Part shown: positions 1 through 6,889 of the stretch, one piece after another
Position numbering within the stretch: position 1 is the stretch's first letter
How the letters are laid out: each line of letters starts with the position of its first letter
Assembly: GCA_013297655.1 (NCBI GenBank)
Contig: JAAFHV010000044.1
Span: 1 to 45,626 of the forward strand
Reading direction: 5' to 3'
DNA from: Myxococcales bacterium
GTDB lineage: Bacteria > Myxococcota_A > Polyangia > Polyangiales > Polyangiaceae
Length of the DNA stretch: 45,626 nucleotides
The notes under the pieces: model-generated
The model's input: the letters and a program-made list of their open reading frames with translations, nothing else
What the model was told of the DNA's origin: nothing
Database searches by the model: none
Program-made: the position numbers and the translations under genes

Positions 1-1
1 G

Positions 2-163
2 CGCGGTTGGGGGCCCTGCGGGGAGAGAATGGGGTTTGTGCGCGGGGCGCACGGGGCCTGGGCGCGACGGCGCGGGCCTAGGAGACGGCGCGGTCGGGGG
101 CCCTGCGGGAGAGAATGGGGTTTGTGCGCGGGGCGCACGGGGCCTGGGCGCGACGGCGCGGGG
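2..163. repeat. imperfect tandem duplication, unit about 86 bp, two copies
   Basis: Copy 1 begins at about 2 and copy 2 at about 89. Both share the cores GAGAGAATGGGGTTTGTGCG and GGGGCGCACGGGGCCTGGGC, with a one-base length difference and a few substitutions. The array may continue to the left of the window. It is not CRISPR-like, because the copies abut with no unique spacer. Confidence 0.75.
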
Positions 164-329
164 CCGCGGGTGGGCACGGTTTTGTGGCGGTGGGGGGGTC
201 CCCCCGGACTCGGCTGGACCGGTTCTTCGAGGGCGATCCGATCGGAGACGCTTGGCTCGCGTGAACAGCACTCCAGCCTCAAACACAGGACCCACCCCCC
301 CACCGCCACAAAACCGCGCCCACCCACGG
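164..329. repeat. long inverted repeat, arms about 36 bp
   Basis: The left arm (164-199) and the right arm (about 294-329) are reverse complements at about 34 of 36 positions, both containing GGTTTTGTGGCGGTGGGGGG read on the appropriate strand. The spacer is about 94 nt. A transcript could form one long hairpin. No transposase gene is nearby. Confidence 0.75.
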
Positions 330-360
330 CCTGTCGGAAGCCCGTCGCGGGAAGAGGGAG

Positions 361-396
361 AGATGGGAGAGATGGGAGAGATGGGAGAGATGGGAG
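361..396. repeat. 9-bp tandem repeat, four perfect copies
   Basis: Four head-to-tail copies of AGATGGGAG are followed by a degenerate fifth (AGGGAG). It is purine-rich on the + strand and lies inside the gene-free left region. Such a short array could vary in copy number between strains. Confidence 0.85.
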
Positions 397-797
397 AGGG
401 AGAGCGGGACTTCCGCGGGAGCTCGGGATCGGCGAGAGCTTACGTGTGCAGGATGCACGCAGTCGCAAAACCGGCGCGAGGGCAGAGCGCCGCTTGCCGC
501 TTGCCGCGTGCGGCGATCGCTTCGTCGCTTCTCGGGAGGTCGATGGCGCAAGCGGTGTCTCCGTCGCGCGGGACGGTACGTGCTGAGCGCCGCGCCTCCA
601 CCATGCAGCCCCGCGCCACGACGCCGCGCGTCTTCGTCGGGATGTTTCGGTAGCAGTGTAGAGTGCACGCATATCCGCCGCGCGTGCGACGACCGACCTC
701 CTCGACCGAAGCGAAGCCGCGACCGCTCGACCCCAGCCGGCGACCGCTCACCAGCGACGGGGAGGTCGCGCACCTCGCGCGCGCGTAGCTTTGGCCC

Positions 798-1211
798 GTG
801 TCCGCCAAGCCGCTGCGCTCGTTCTTCGGCTCGTTGCTCGTGCTCGTGATGCCGCTCGTTTTGCCTGCGTTCGTGTTCGTCGCCGTGCTCGCGACCGAAG
901 CGCCGTTCCTCCGCCCGAGCCCGCCGCACGAGCCTCGCCGCGCGTACTGCACGTGGGCCTGTCACAACGTGGGCTGCTCCCATCGCACACGTTTGCCGGC
1001 GGTGCTCACCGCCGACACGGGGCTCTACGGCACGACGATCCACGGGCTCTTCCGGATCGGGCGCGGGCTCTCTTCGGATCGACGCACTGGCTACGGCGCC
1101 GCGAACCTGCTCGTGCTCTGCGCGGGGTGGCCCGCGGCGATGTACGGGCTCGTCGTCGTGGCCCTCCGCCAGCGGATCCGCATCGTCGCGCTACGAAAGC
1201 GGGGCAGATGA
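798..1211 (+). CDS. small membrane protein with C-x3-C-H motif
   Basis: A 137-residue protein of unknown function. Residues about 8-33 and 101-124 are hydrophobic and should be membrane segments. Between them sits a Cys/His motif (C51, C55, H56, C60, H62) that could bind a metal. The GTG start is supported by a -10-like TAGCTT at 786-791, six bases upstream, and by the absence of a Shine-Dalgarno, so the mRNA may be leaderless. The stop overlaps the next start as ATGA, so the two are probably translated together. I recall similar short proteins with a C-x3-C-H-x3-C-x-H signature in other bacteria but know no function, so none is assigned. Confidence 0.7.
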   Translation: MSAKPLRSFFGSLLVLVMPLVLPAFVFVAVLATEAPFLRPSPPHEPRRAYCTWACHNVGCSHRTRLPAVLTADTGLYGTTIHGLFRIGRGLSSDRRTGYGAANLLVLCAGWPAAMYGLVVVALRQRIRIVALRKRGR

Positions 1212-1465
1212 ACGCCGTCGCGCTCGGGGCTCGCGTGTATTGTGCATGTGTCGACTTCGAGCTGCGCCTCGCGAAGCTTCTGTCGATCTCGTACCGCGAC
1301 GTGAACGCGGGGCTCTTTTTTGTCCTCTGGCCGCTCGTGACGGTGGGGCTCGTCGCCCTCGTGATCCACCAGCGGCGGGTGCTGCGAAGGCTCGAGCGGG
1401 TTCAGGTCTCGTCGTCGGCCGCGCGAGGCTTGGCTTCCGGCGAGGTCGACGCGTCGCCGTCCTGA
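1208..1465 (+). CDS. small single-pass membrane protein
   Basis: An 85-residue frame that starts inside the stop of the preceding gene (ATGA overlap, 1208-1211). Residues about 33-54 form one strongly hydrophobic segment, followed by an Arg-rich stretch (RRVLRRLERV) that would face the cytoplasm. The last 64 bases overlap the 3' end of lnt on the other strand, so the C-terminal Ser/Ala-rich tail is unreliable as evidence. The coupling and the hydrophobic segment are why I believe it is a real partner of the upstream Cys/His membrane protein. Function unknown. Confidence 0.55.
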   Translation: MNAVALGARVYCACVDFELRLAKLLSISYRDVNAGLFFVLWPLVTVGLVALVIHQRRVLRRLERVQVSSSAARGLASGEVDASPS

Positions 1466-3168
1466 GCGGCTTTGACGGCGGCTTCGGGGTCGACCTTGTC
1501 GGCCTTCGCCTCGTCGTCGCTCTTGGCCTCGTCGTCGCTCTTGGCCTCGTCGCCCTTCGCGGGCTTCTTCGCGGCGGCCTTCGTGGGCTCAGGATCGCCC
1601 TTGCGACGGAGCGAGAAGAATCCGAAGAACACGACCGCGACGCTGGTCACGAGCCACGGGGCGTCGCCGAGGACCTCGTACAGCGTGCCGTCATTCATGA
1701 GGTGGACGGTGGCGCTCAAGGTCTCCGCCTGGAACGTCTTCGTGTGGCTCATCGTGCGGCCGACCGGATCGACGATCGCGCTCACGCCGCTGTTGGTCGC
1801 GCGGACGAGGTAACGGTGGTGCTCGATCGCGCGCATCTTCGCGAGGGCGAGGTGCTGCCACGGCTCGAGGGTGTCGCCGAACCACGCGTCGTTCGTGATG
1901 TTGACGAGGAGCTCGGGGTGCTCCGCGTTCACGAGCTCGTTCGTGAAGCGAGGGAGGATGTCCTCGTAGCAAATCAGCGTCCCGAGCTTGTATTCCTTGC
2001 CGTTCCTCGTGAAGAGCAGCGGCGCGTACTCCTTGCCCTTCGAGAAGCGACCGCTGTTCGGCGACCACTTGTGCAAGATCGGGAGCTCCTCCCCGAAGGG
2101 CAGGTACTCGCCGAACGCGAGGAGGTAGTGCTTGTCGTAGCGGGCGGTAACCTCACCCTCGCGGTTCGTCGAGAGAGCGGTGTTGTACCAGCGCTCACGA
2201 TCGGGATCGCGGCGGTACACGACGGCGCCGAAGACCATCGGCACGCCGGCGGTCCCGGACACGCGGTCCTTCATGAAGGGCTTATACATCGCCTCCGGTA
2301 CCGCGAAGGTGACCGAGGACTCGCTCCAGACGACGAGCTCGGCGCCCTTTTGACGGAGCTCTTGGGTGAGCCTTTTGTGGCGGCGCAGGCCCTCGCTCGG
2401 ATCCTCGCGCTTCTGCATGAGGCCCAGGTTTCCCTGTACGAGGCCCACCACGAGCGGCTCGCTCGCTTGCGCGCGGGCGTCGACCTGGGCGATGCGGATG
2501 ACGCCATAGAGCGCGGAGACCACGATCGCGGCGAAGCCGAGGGCGACGAGGCGCACGTTCGGCGCGCGGCGCGAGAGCTTGGCGAGGAAGAGCTCCCCGA
2601 GGGCGACGTTCGGTCCGAGGAGCGCGAGCCCCACGAGGATCGGCCCGCCGAGATCGGCGACCTGACCGAGCACCGGCGTGTCGTGGGTGATCCCCGCGAA
2701 GTACCAGGTGAAGAGCACCGGGAAACACAGCTCTGCTGCGACGAACGCGCCGAGAAACGCGAGCGGACGAACGTAGCCGAGCTTGGCCTCCGACGCGTCC
2801 GCGAGCTTCAGGCGAATGCGCGCGTAAAGGTAGCCGTGGAGCGCGCTCCTTCCCCCTTGCACGCTCGCGACGACGAGCACGAAGAACGCACAAAACGGCA
2901 TCGGAAAGCCGCTGAACGTCTTCAGCATGCCCATCAGCCAGTAGAAGCCGGCCGCGTTCATCGTCGCGCCTTGGATGAGCCCTATCCACGCGGCGCGCTT
3001 CGGCGCTTGGCCCTCGAGCGCGATGTAAAACGGCACGTACGCGACGAACGCGAAGGGCCAAAAGTCGATGCCGGGGAAGGCGAGGAAGTAAAAGAGCCCC
3101 GACACGAACGCGCCGAGCGCGGCGAGGCCGGCCGGCAATGCGCGAAATCCCGGCTTGGCCATGATCAC
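1402..3168 (-). CDS. lnt: apolipoprotein N-acyltransferase
   Basis: Adds the third acyl chain to the N-terminal cysteine of lipoproteins, in the inner membrane. The N-terminal half (about 10-225) carries several membrane segments. The periplasmic nitrilase-like domain has the expected triad: E283 (WSESS), K346 (YDKHYLL) and C400 (LICYED). A final membrane helix lies near 505-520. At 588 residues it is longer than usual because of a charged C-terminal tail (from about 522) with the repeated EAKSDD unit, encoded by an 18-bp repeat near 1508-1545. The start is GTG at 3168, overlapping the upstream stop as GTGA with GGAG just before it; an ATG at 3162 is the alternative. It is the last gene of an operon with two lipoprotein prolyl isomerases, which would themselves be Lnt substrates. 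Confidence 0.95.
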   Translation of the reverse strand: MIMAKPGFRALPAGLAALGAFVSGLFYFLAFPGIDFWPFAFVAYVPFYIALEGQAPKRAAWIGLIQGATMNAAGFYWLMGMLKTFSGFPMPFCAFFVLVVASVQGGRSALHGYLYARIRLKLADASEAKLGYVRPLAFLGAFVAAELCFPVLFTWYFAGITHDTPVLGQVADLGGPILVGLALLGPNVALGELFLAKLSRRAPNVRLVALGFAAIVVSALYGVIRIAQVDARAQASEPLVVGLVQGNLGLMQKREDPSEGLRRHKRLTQELRQKGAELVVWSESSVTFAVPEAMYKPFMKDRVSGTAGVPMVFGAVVYRRDPDRERWYNTALSTNREGEVTARYDKHYLLAFGEYLPFGEELPILHKWSPNSGRFSKGKEYAPLLFTRNGKEYKLGTLICYEDILPRFTNELVNAEHPELLVNITNDAWFGDTLEPWQHLALAKMRAIEHHRYLVRATNSGVSAIVDPVGRTMSHTKTFQAETLSATVHLMNDGTLYEVLGDAPWLVTSVAVVFFGFFSLRRKGDPEPTKAAAKKPAKGDEAKSDDEAKSDDEAKADKVDPEAAVKAAQDGDASTSPEAKPRAADDET

Positions 3169-3731
3169 TCCGTGCGCAGGATGACGTGAAATCCGAACGG
3201 CGTCTCGACGACGCCCGAGATCTCGCCGACCTTCAAGTGGAACGCGGCTTCCTCGAAAGCGGGCGCCATCTTTCCACGCGTGAACTTGCCGAGCGCGCCG
3301 CCGCGTGCGGCCGCCCCGGGCTCGTCCGAATACTCCGTCGCGAGGCGAGTGAAGCTCTCCCCGCGCTTGGCTCGCTGCGCCACCTTCTCCGCGAGGGCCT
3401 CGGCCTGCTCACGGGTGCGGACGACCGCCGCCGGCGCGCGCTCGGAGCCGACGTATTGCACGAGCACGTGCCTCGCCGACACCTCTTTGGGAGGCGCTTC
3501 GTGGGTTGCCGGCGTCTTCTCGACGGCGGCGCTCGTGGTCGCGCTGGCGGCGACAGGGGCCGGATCGGCGGGCTTCGGATCGGCCGTGGGCTCCGCATCG
3601 GCGCGGGGCGCGGGGAGGGGCGACGTAGGCATGTCCGGCGCGGCGACGACCTGAGACGCGCCGCACCCGCTCGTCACGGTCGCGACGAGCGCTGCGAGCG
3701 CGAACGCGCCCACGCCGAGCCGCGACGTCAT
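3165..3731 (-). CDS. parvulin-type peptidyl-prolyl isomerase, lipoprotein
   Basis: A 188-residue protein with a lipoprotein signal (VTSGC, lipidated C23), an Ala/Pro-rich linker (about 30-85) and a parvulin domain at 86-188. Domain marks are ARHVLVQYVG, SDEPGAAARGGALG and the closing GFHVILRTE, the usual end of the PpiC/SurA family. It should help fold proteins in the periplasm while anchored to a membrane. It overlaps both neighbours by four bases (ATGA with the FKBP gene, GTGA with lnt), so the three genes are one translationally coupled operon. A single parvulin domain with no SurA-type chaperone segment suggests a simple isomerase. Confidence 0.9.
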   Translation of the reverse strand: MTSRLGVGAFALAALVATVTSGCGASQVVAAPDMPTSPLPAPRADAEPTADPKPADPAPVAASATTSAAVEKTPATHEAPPKEVSARHVLVQYVGSERAPAAVVRTREQAEALAEKVAQRAKRGESFTRLATEYSDEPGAAARGGALGKFTRGKMAPAFEEAAFHLKVGEISGVVETPFGFHVILRTE

Positions 3732-4309
3732 GGCTTCTTCTTGATCTCGAGGAGCTCGACCTCGAACACGAGGGTCGAGAACGGGGGGATCTGCGGAGGG
3801 GCTCCACGCGCGCCGTAGCCCATCGACGACGGGATCGTGAGCTTGCGTTTGCCGCCCGGACGCATGCCCTGCACGCCCTCGTCCCAGCCCTTGATCACGT
3901 TGCCGCGACCAAGCTGAAACTCGAAGGGTTTCCCGTGCTTGCGAGACGCGTCGAACTCTTTGCCGTCCGTCAGGGTGCCCACGTAGTGGACCGAGATGAG
4001 GTCACCCGCTTTGGCCTCCGGGCCCTTGCCGACGACGAGATCTTTCTTCTCGAGCGGCTTCTCCGGCTCCTTCGGCTTCTCGGGCTCGGCGGGCTTCTCG
4101 GGCTCGGCGGGCTTGACCTTCTGGATCTTGTCGAGTCCGGCGTGCGGATCGGCGGGTTTCCCCGAAGCGGCGCCGGAGGGCGCGGCTCCCGGATCTTTGG
4201 TGACTGTGACCGGCTCGTCGTCCTGCGGGGCCGTGAGCTTGGAACAGCCGAACGACCCGAGGAGGGCCAAGGTGAGCGCGGAAGCGAAAAAGCGATGCCG
4301 GGCGTGCAT
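3728..4309 (-). CDS. FKBP-type peptidyl-prolyl isomerase, lipoprotein
   Basis: From the ATG at 4309 the protein is 193 residues. It starts with a lipoprotein signal ending LGSFGC, followed by a long linker with PAEPEK/PKEPEK repeats (about 65-90), then a C-terminal FKBP domain. Core residues are visible: VHYVGTL, the FD of EFDASR, VIKGWDEGV and MGYGARG. It should isomerise prolyl bonds in the periplasm. A TTG at 4321 and a GTG at 4315 are in frame, but the TTG lies within the predicted -10 box (4320-4325), so the ATG is preferred. First gene of the FKBP-parvulin-lnt operon, with four-base overlaps throughout. Confidence 0.9.
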   Translation of the reverse strand: MHARHRFFASALTLALLGSFGCSKLTAPQDDEPVTVTKDPGAAPSGAASGKPADPHAGLDKIQKVKPAEPEKPAEPEKPKEPEKPLEKKDLVVGKGPEAKAGDLISVHYVGTLTDGKEFDASRKHGKPFEFQLGRGNVIKGWDEGVQGMRPGGKRKLTIPSSMGYGARGAPPQIPPFSTLVFEVELLEIKKKP

Positions 4310-4319
4310 GGGCACGCGC

Positions 4320-4347
4320 AAAGTACCTTTATCCGCTGCTTTGTAAA
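4320..4347 (-). promoter_or_regulatory. candidate sigma-70 promoter of FKBP-parvulin-lnt operon
   Basis: On the minus strand TTTACA (4347-4342), 16 bases, then TACTTT (4325-4320). The FKBP ATG lies 10 bases further on, so any leader would be only a few bases long. This is an AT-rich island in GC-rich sequence. Confidence 0.4.
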
Positions 4348-4457
4348 GGGTCCGTTGCCGCCGTGCCCGCCCGCGGGGAGGTCCCGGGCGCCGACGATGA
4401 CGGCCGCGTGCTCGGGAGCCATTCCGTCACGAACCGCGCTATCGTCCGGCCCCCGCC

Positions 4458-5675
4458 ATGGCCCGCGTGCTCCACATCGAGGACGATCCGCGCAACCGCC
4501 TCCTCGTCCGCAAGCTCCTGCTCGCGGAAGGGCACGAGGTCGTCGACGCGGCCGACGGCGTGGAGGGGGTCAGGCTCGCGCTCGCCGAGCGGCCCGATCT
4601 GGTGCTCGTGGACATCAACATCCCCGGCCTCGACGGCTACGAGGTCACCCTTCGCCTCCGCACCGAGGCCTCCCTCGCGCAGGTCCCGATCATCGCGATC
4701 ACGGCAGAGGGCGATCGTGAGACCAGCCTCGCCGTCGGCTGCGATGGGTTTTTGCAGAAGCCGATCGACGCGCGCAAATTCGCGCAGGAGGTCGGCCGCT
4801 ACCTAAAAGGCTTTCGCCCGAGCCTCGTCTCGTTCTCCGACGCGACCGGCGAGCGCCTCCGCATGCAGAGCGGGCGCATCGTCGCGCACCTCGAGCAAAA
4901 GGTCTCCGAGCTGTCGTCCGCGAACGAGCGCCTCCGCGACATGGACCGCCTGCGGATCGAGTTCTACCGGAACGTGTCGCACGAGCTCGCGACCCCGCTC
5001 ACACCGATCGTGGGCTACCTGCGCATGCTCGCCGACGAGGAGCTCGGTGACCTCAACAAGGCCCAGCTCAAGGCGCTCCGCGCGATGGACGACTCGGTCC
5101 GAAGGCTCCGCGGCGTGCTCGACAACCTGGTCGACGTGACCGCGCTCGAGACCGGGAAGATGCGCTTTTTCCACAAGGAGTACGACTTCGTCGACACCGT
5201 GCGGCGCACCCTCGCGAGCTTCGCCGACAAGGTCGACGATCGAAAAATCACGCTCCTGGAGGAGCTCCCCAAGGGCGGCTTGCCCGGCCACGCGGACGCC
5301 GATCGCCTTGGCCGCGCGATTGGGCAAATCCTCGATAACGCTATTAAATTTACCCCCGAGGGCGGCATCGTCGGGGTCAGCGTGCGTTCGCACGAGAGCA
5401 CCTACGAGATCATGATCGCCGACACCGGCGATGGCGTCGCCGACGATCGCGCGGCGCGGATCTTCGACGCGTTTTACCAGGTCGACGGGTCCGCGACGCG
5501 CTCGTTCGGGGGCGTCGGCGTGGGCCTCGCGATCGCGCGCAAGGTCGCCCGTGGGCTCGGCGGCGATCTCGTGCTCGTGCCTGAGGGCGCGACGATCGAG
5601 GGCATGTTCCTCGGCGGCGCGGCGTTCAGCCTCACCGTCGCGAAGCGCGCGCCGCAAGCCGTGGCCGAGCCATGA
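4458..5675 (+). CDS. response regulator-histidine kinase hybrid
   Basis: 405 residues with no membrane segment or sensor domain. A receiver domain comes first (about 3-115), with acidic pocket E8/D9/D10, phosphoacceptor D52, T82 and K101. A short helical linker (about 130-165) leads to a HisKA dimerisation helix with H175 in NVSHELATPL, then a HATPase domain with N294 (ILDNAIKF), D322 (ADTGDGVA) and the glycine loop GGVGVGLAI. The order receiver-kinase means it probably takes phosphate or a signal from another protein in the cytoplasm and passes it on. No Shine-Dalgarno is evident. The stop overlaps the cysteine desulfurase start (ATGA), an unusual pairing. No separate output regulator is adjacent. 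Confidence 0.93.
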   Translation: MARVLHIEDDPRNRLLVRKLLLAEGHEVVDAADGVEGVRLALAERPDLVLVDINIPGLDGYEVTLRLRTEASLAQVPIIAITAEGDRETSLAVGCDGFLQKPIDARKFAQEVGRYLKGFRPSLVSFSDATGERLRMQSGRIVAHLEQKVSELSSANERLRDMDRLRIEFYRNVSHELATPLTPIVGYLRMLADEELGDLNKAQLKALRAMDDSVRRLRGVLDNLVDVTALETGKMRFFHKEYDFVDTVRRTLASFADKVDDRKITLLEELPKGGLPGHADADRLGRAIGQILDNAIKFTPEGGIVGVSVRSHESTYEIMIADTGDGVADDRAARIFDAFYQVDGSATRSFGGVGVGLAIARKVARGLGGDLVLVPEGATIEGMFLGGAAFSLTVAKRAPQAVAEP

Positions 5676-6820
5676 CCTCGCCTACTACGGGTACGCGTCC
5701 GCGCGTGTACCTCGACTGGAACGCGACGACCCCACCGCTCCCCGCCGCCCTCGACGCGATGATGCACGCCGCGCGCACCGCGTGGGCGAACCCCGCGAGC
5801 GTGCACGGCGACGGCCGCGCGGCGCGTAAATACGTGGAAGATGCACGGACCGAGCTCGCGGCGCTCACCGGCTACGAGGCACGCGACGTGGTGCTCACCT
5901 CCGGCGGCACCGAGGCGAACAACCTCGCGCTTCGGTCGGCGTTCGCGATCGGCGAAGGCGGCGTTCTCGTGACGTCGCGGGTGGAGCACCCGTCGGTCGT
6001 GCGTGTCGCGGAGGCCCTCGCACGCGAAGGCGCGTGCACCGTGCGCTGGCTCGCGGTCGAAGCGGGCGGCATGGTCTCCCTCGCCGATCTCGAAGCGGCG
6101 CTCGCGGAGGGGCAAGTGAAGCTCGTCGCGGTCCAGGCGGTCAACCAGGAGACCGGCGCGATTCAGCCCGTGGCCGACGCGATCGCGCTCGCCCACGTGC
6201 GCGGCGCGAAGGTCCACGTCGACGCGGTGCAAGCGTTCGGTCGTGTCTCGACGAGCTACATCTTCGGCGCGGATACCCTCGCGATCGCGTCGCACAAGCT
6301 CCGTGGTCCGAAGGGGGTGGGGGCGCTCGTCACGAAGCCGGGCGCGAAGCTCCACGCGTACACCTTCGGCGGCGCGCAAGAGCGCGGGCTCCGTCCCGGC
6401 ACCGCCGATCCCGTCGCGTGCGCGGGCTTCGCGGTCGCGCTTCGTCACGCCCACGAGGGCCCCGCGCGTTACCAAGCGATCGCGAAGATGCGCGATCGTC
6501 TCGAAGCCGCGCTCGCGGGTTCGTCCGTGCGCCCCGCCGAGCTTCGCGCCCAAACGCGCGCCCCGCACGTGAGCAGCCTGCTTTTTCCTGGGTGGGAGGG
6601 ACCCGAGCTCGTCGCCGCGATGGACCTCGAGGGCGTGAGCGTCTCGAGCGGCAGCGCGTGCAGCGCGGGCACGAGCGAGCCTTCCCCCGTCGTCAGCGCC
6701 CTCGTCGGTGAACGCGCGCGCTCCGCCGTCCGCGTGTCGCTCGGCGAGGGAACGACCGAAGACGACGTGAGCTACGCCATCGAGGCGTTCACCCGCGTGC
6801 TCGCCCGCGCCACGAGCTGA
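5672..6820 (+). CDS. cysteine desulfurase, NifS/IscS family
   Basis: A PLP enzyme of 382 residues that takes sulfur from cysteine for iron-sulfur clusters or thio-modification. Visible marks are the N-terminal YLDWNATTP, H106 (EHPSVV), D184 (HVDAVQ), the PLP lysine K209 (ASHKLRGPKG) and the catalytic C330 within SSGSACSAG. Length fits the family. No iscU, iscA, mnmA or nifU gene is next to it, so the sulfur acceptor cannot be read from context. It is translationally coupled to the upstream receiver-kinase (ATGA). The gene faces the reverse-strand aromatic-repeat gene, with a weak hairpin (GCTCG-TCTT-CGAGC, 6849-6862) between them. Confidence 0.93.
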   Translation: MTSPTTGTRPRVYLDWNATTPPLPAALDAMMHAARTAWANPASVHGDGRAARKYVEDARTELAALTGYEARDVVLTSGGTEANNLALRSAFAIGEGGVLVTSRVEHPSVVRVAEALAREGACTVRWLAVEAGGMVSLADLEAALAEGQVKLVAVQAVNQETGAIQPVADAIALAHVRGAKVHVDAVQAFGRVSTSYIFGADTLAIASHKLRGPKGVGALVTKPGAKLHAYTFGGAQERGLRPGTADPVACAGFAVALRHAHEGPARYQAIAKMRDRLEAALAGSSVRPAELRAQTRAPHVSSLLFPGWEGPELVAAMDLEGVSVSSGSACSAGTSEPSPVVSALVGERARSAVRVSLGEGTTEDDVSYAIEAFTRVLARATS

Positions 6821-6889
6821 CCCGTCCACGCCTCACGACGGACGCGCAGCTCGTCTTCGAGCACCCTCGTCGGCGTTCGTGCGGCGCGG

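Larger units (their letters stand above)
1..797. other. gene-free, repeat-rich region at left edge
   Basis: No reading frame here looks like a real protein. The possible frames are Arg/Gly/Pro-rich translations of GC-rich DNA and contain the DNA repeats themselves. The stretch holds a direct duplication, a long inverted repeat and a 9-bp tandem repeat (listed separately). The first clear gene starts at 798. It may be the intergenic tail of a gene to the left of the window. Confidence 0.6.

Noticed and set aside
2-396. Possible CRISPR array at the left edge
   Set aside because: The repeats are tandem without unique spacers, and no cas gene is present.
508-849. Small + strand frame just before the first gene
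   Set aside because: Arg/Ser/Pro-rich, runs over the start of the real gene at 798 and has no ribosome binding site.
1240-3189. Long + strand reading frame over lnt (649 codons)
   Set aside because: It is antisense to a clear Lnt, with Arg/Glu/Ala-rich composition typical of shadow frames in GC-rich DNA.
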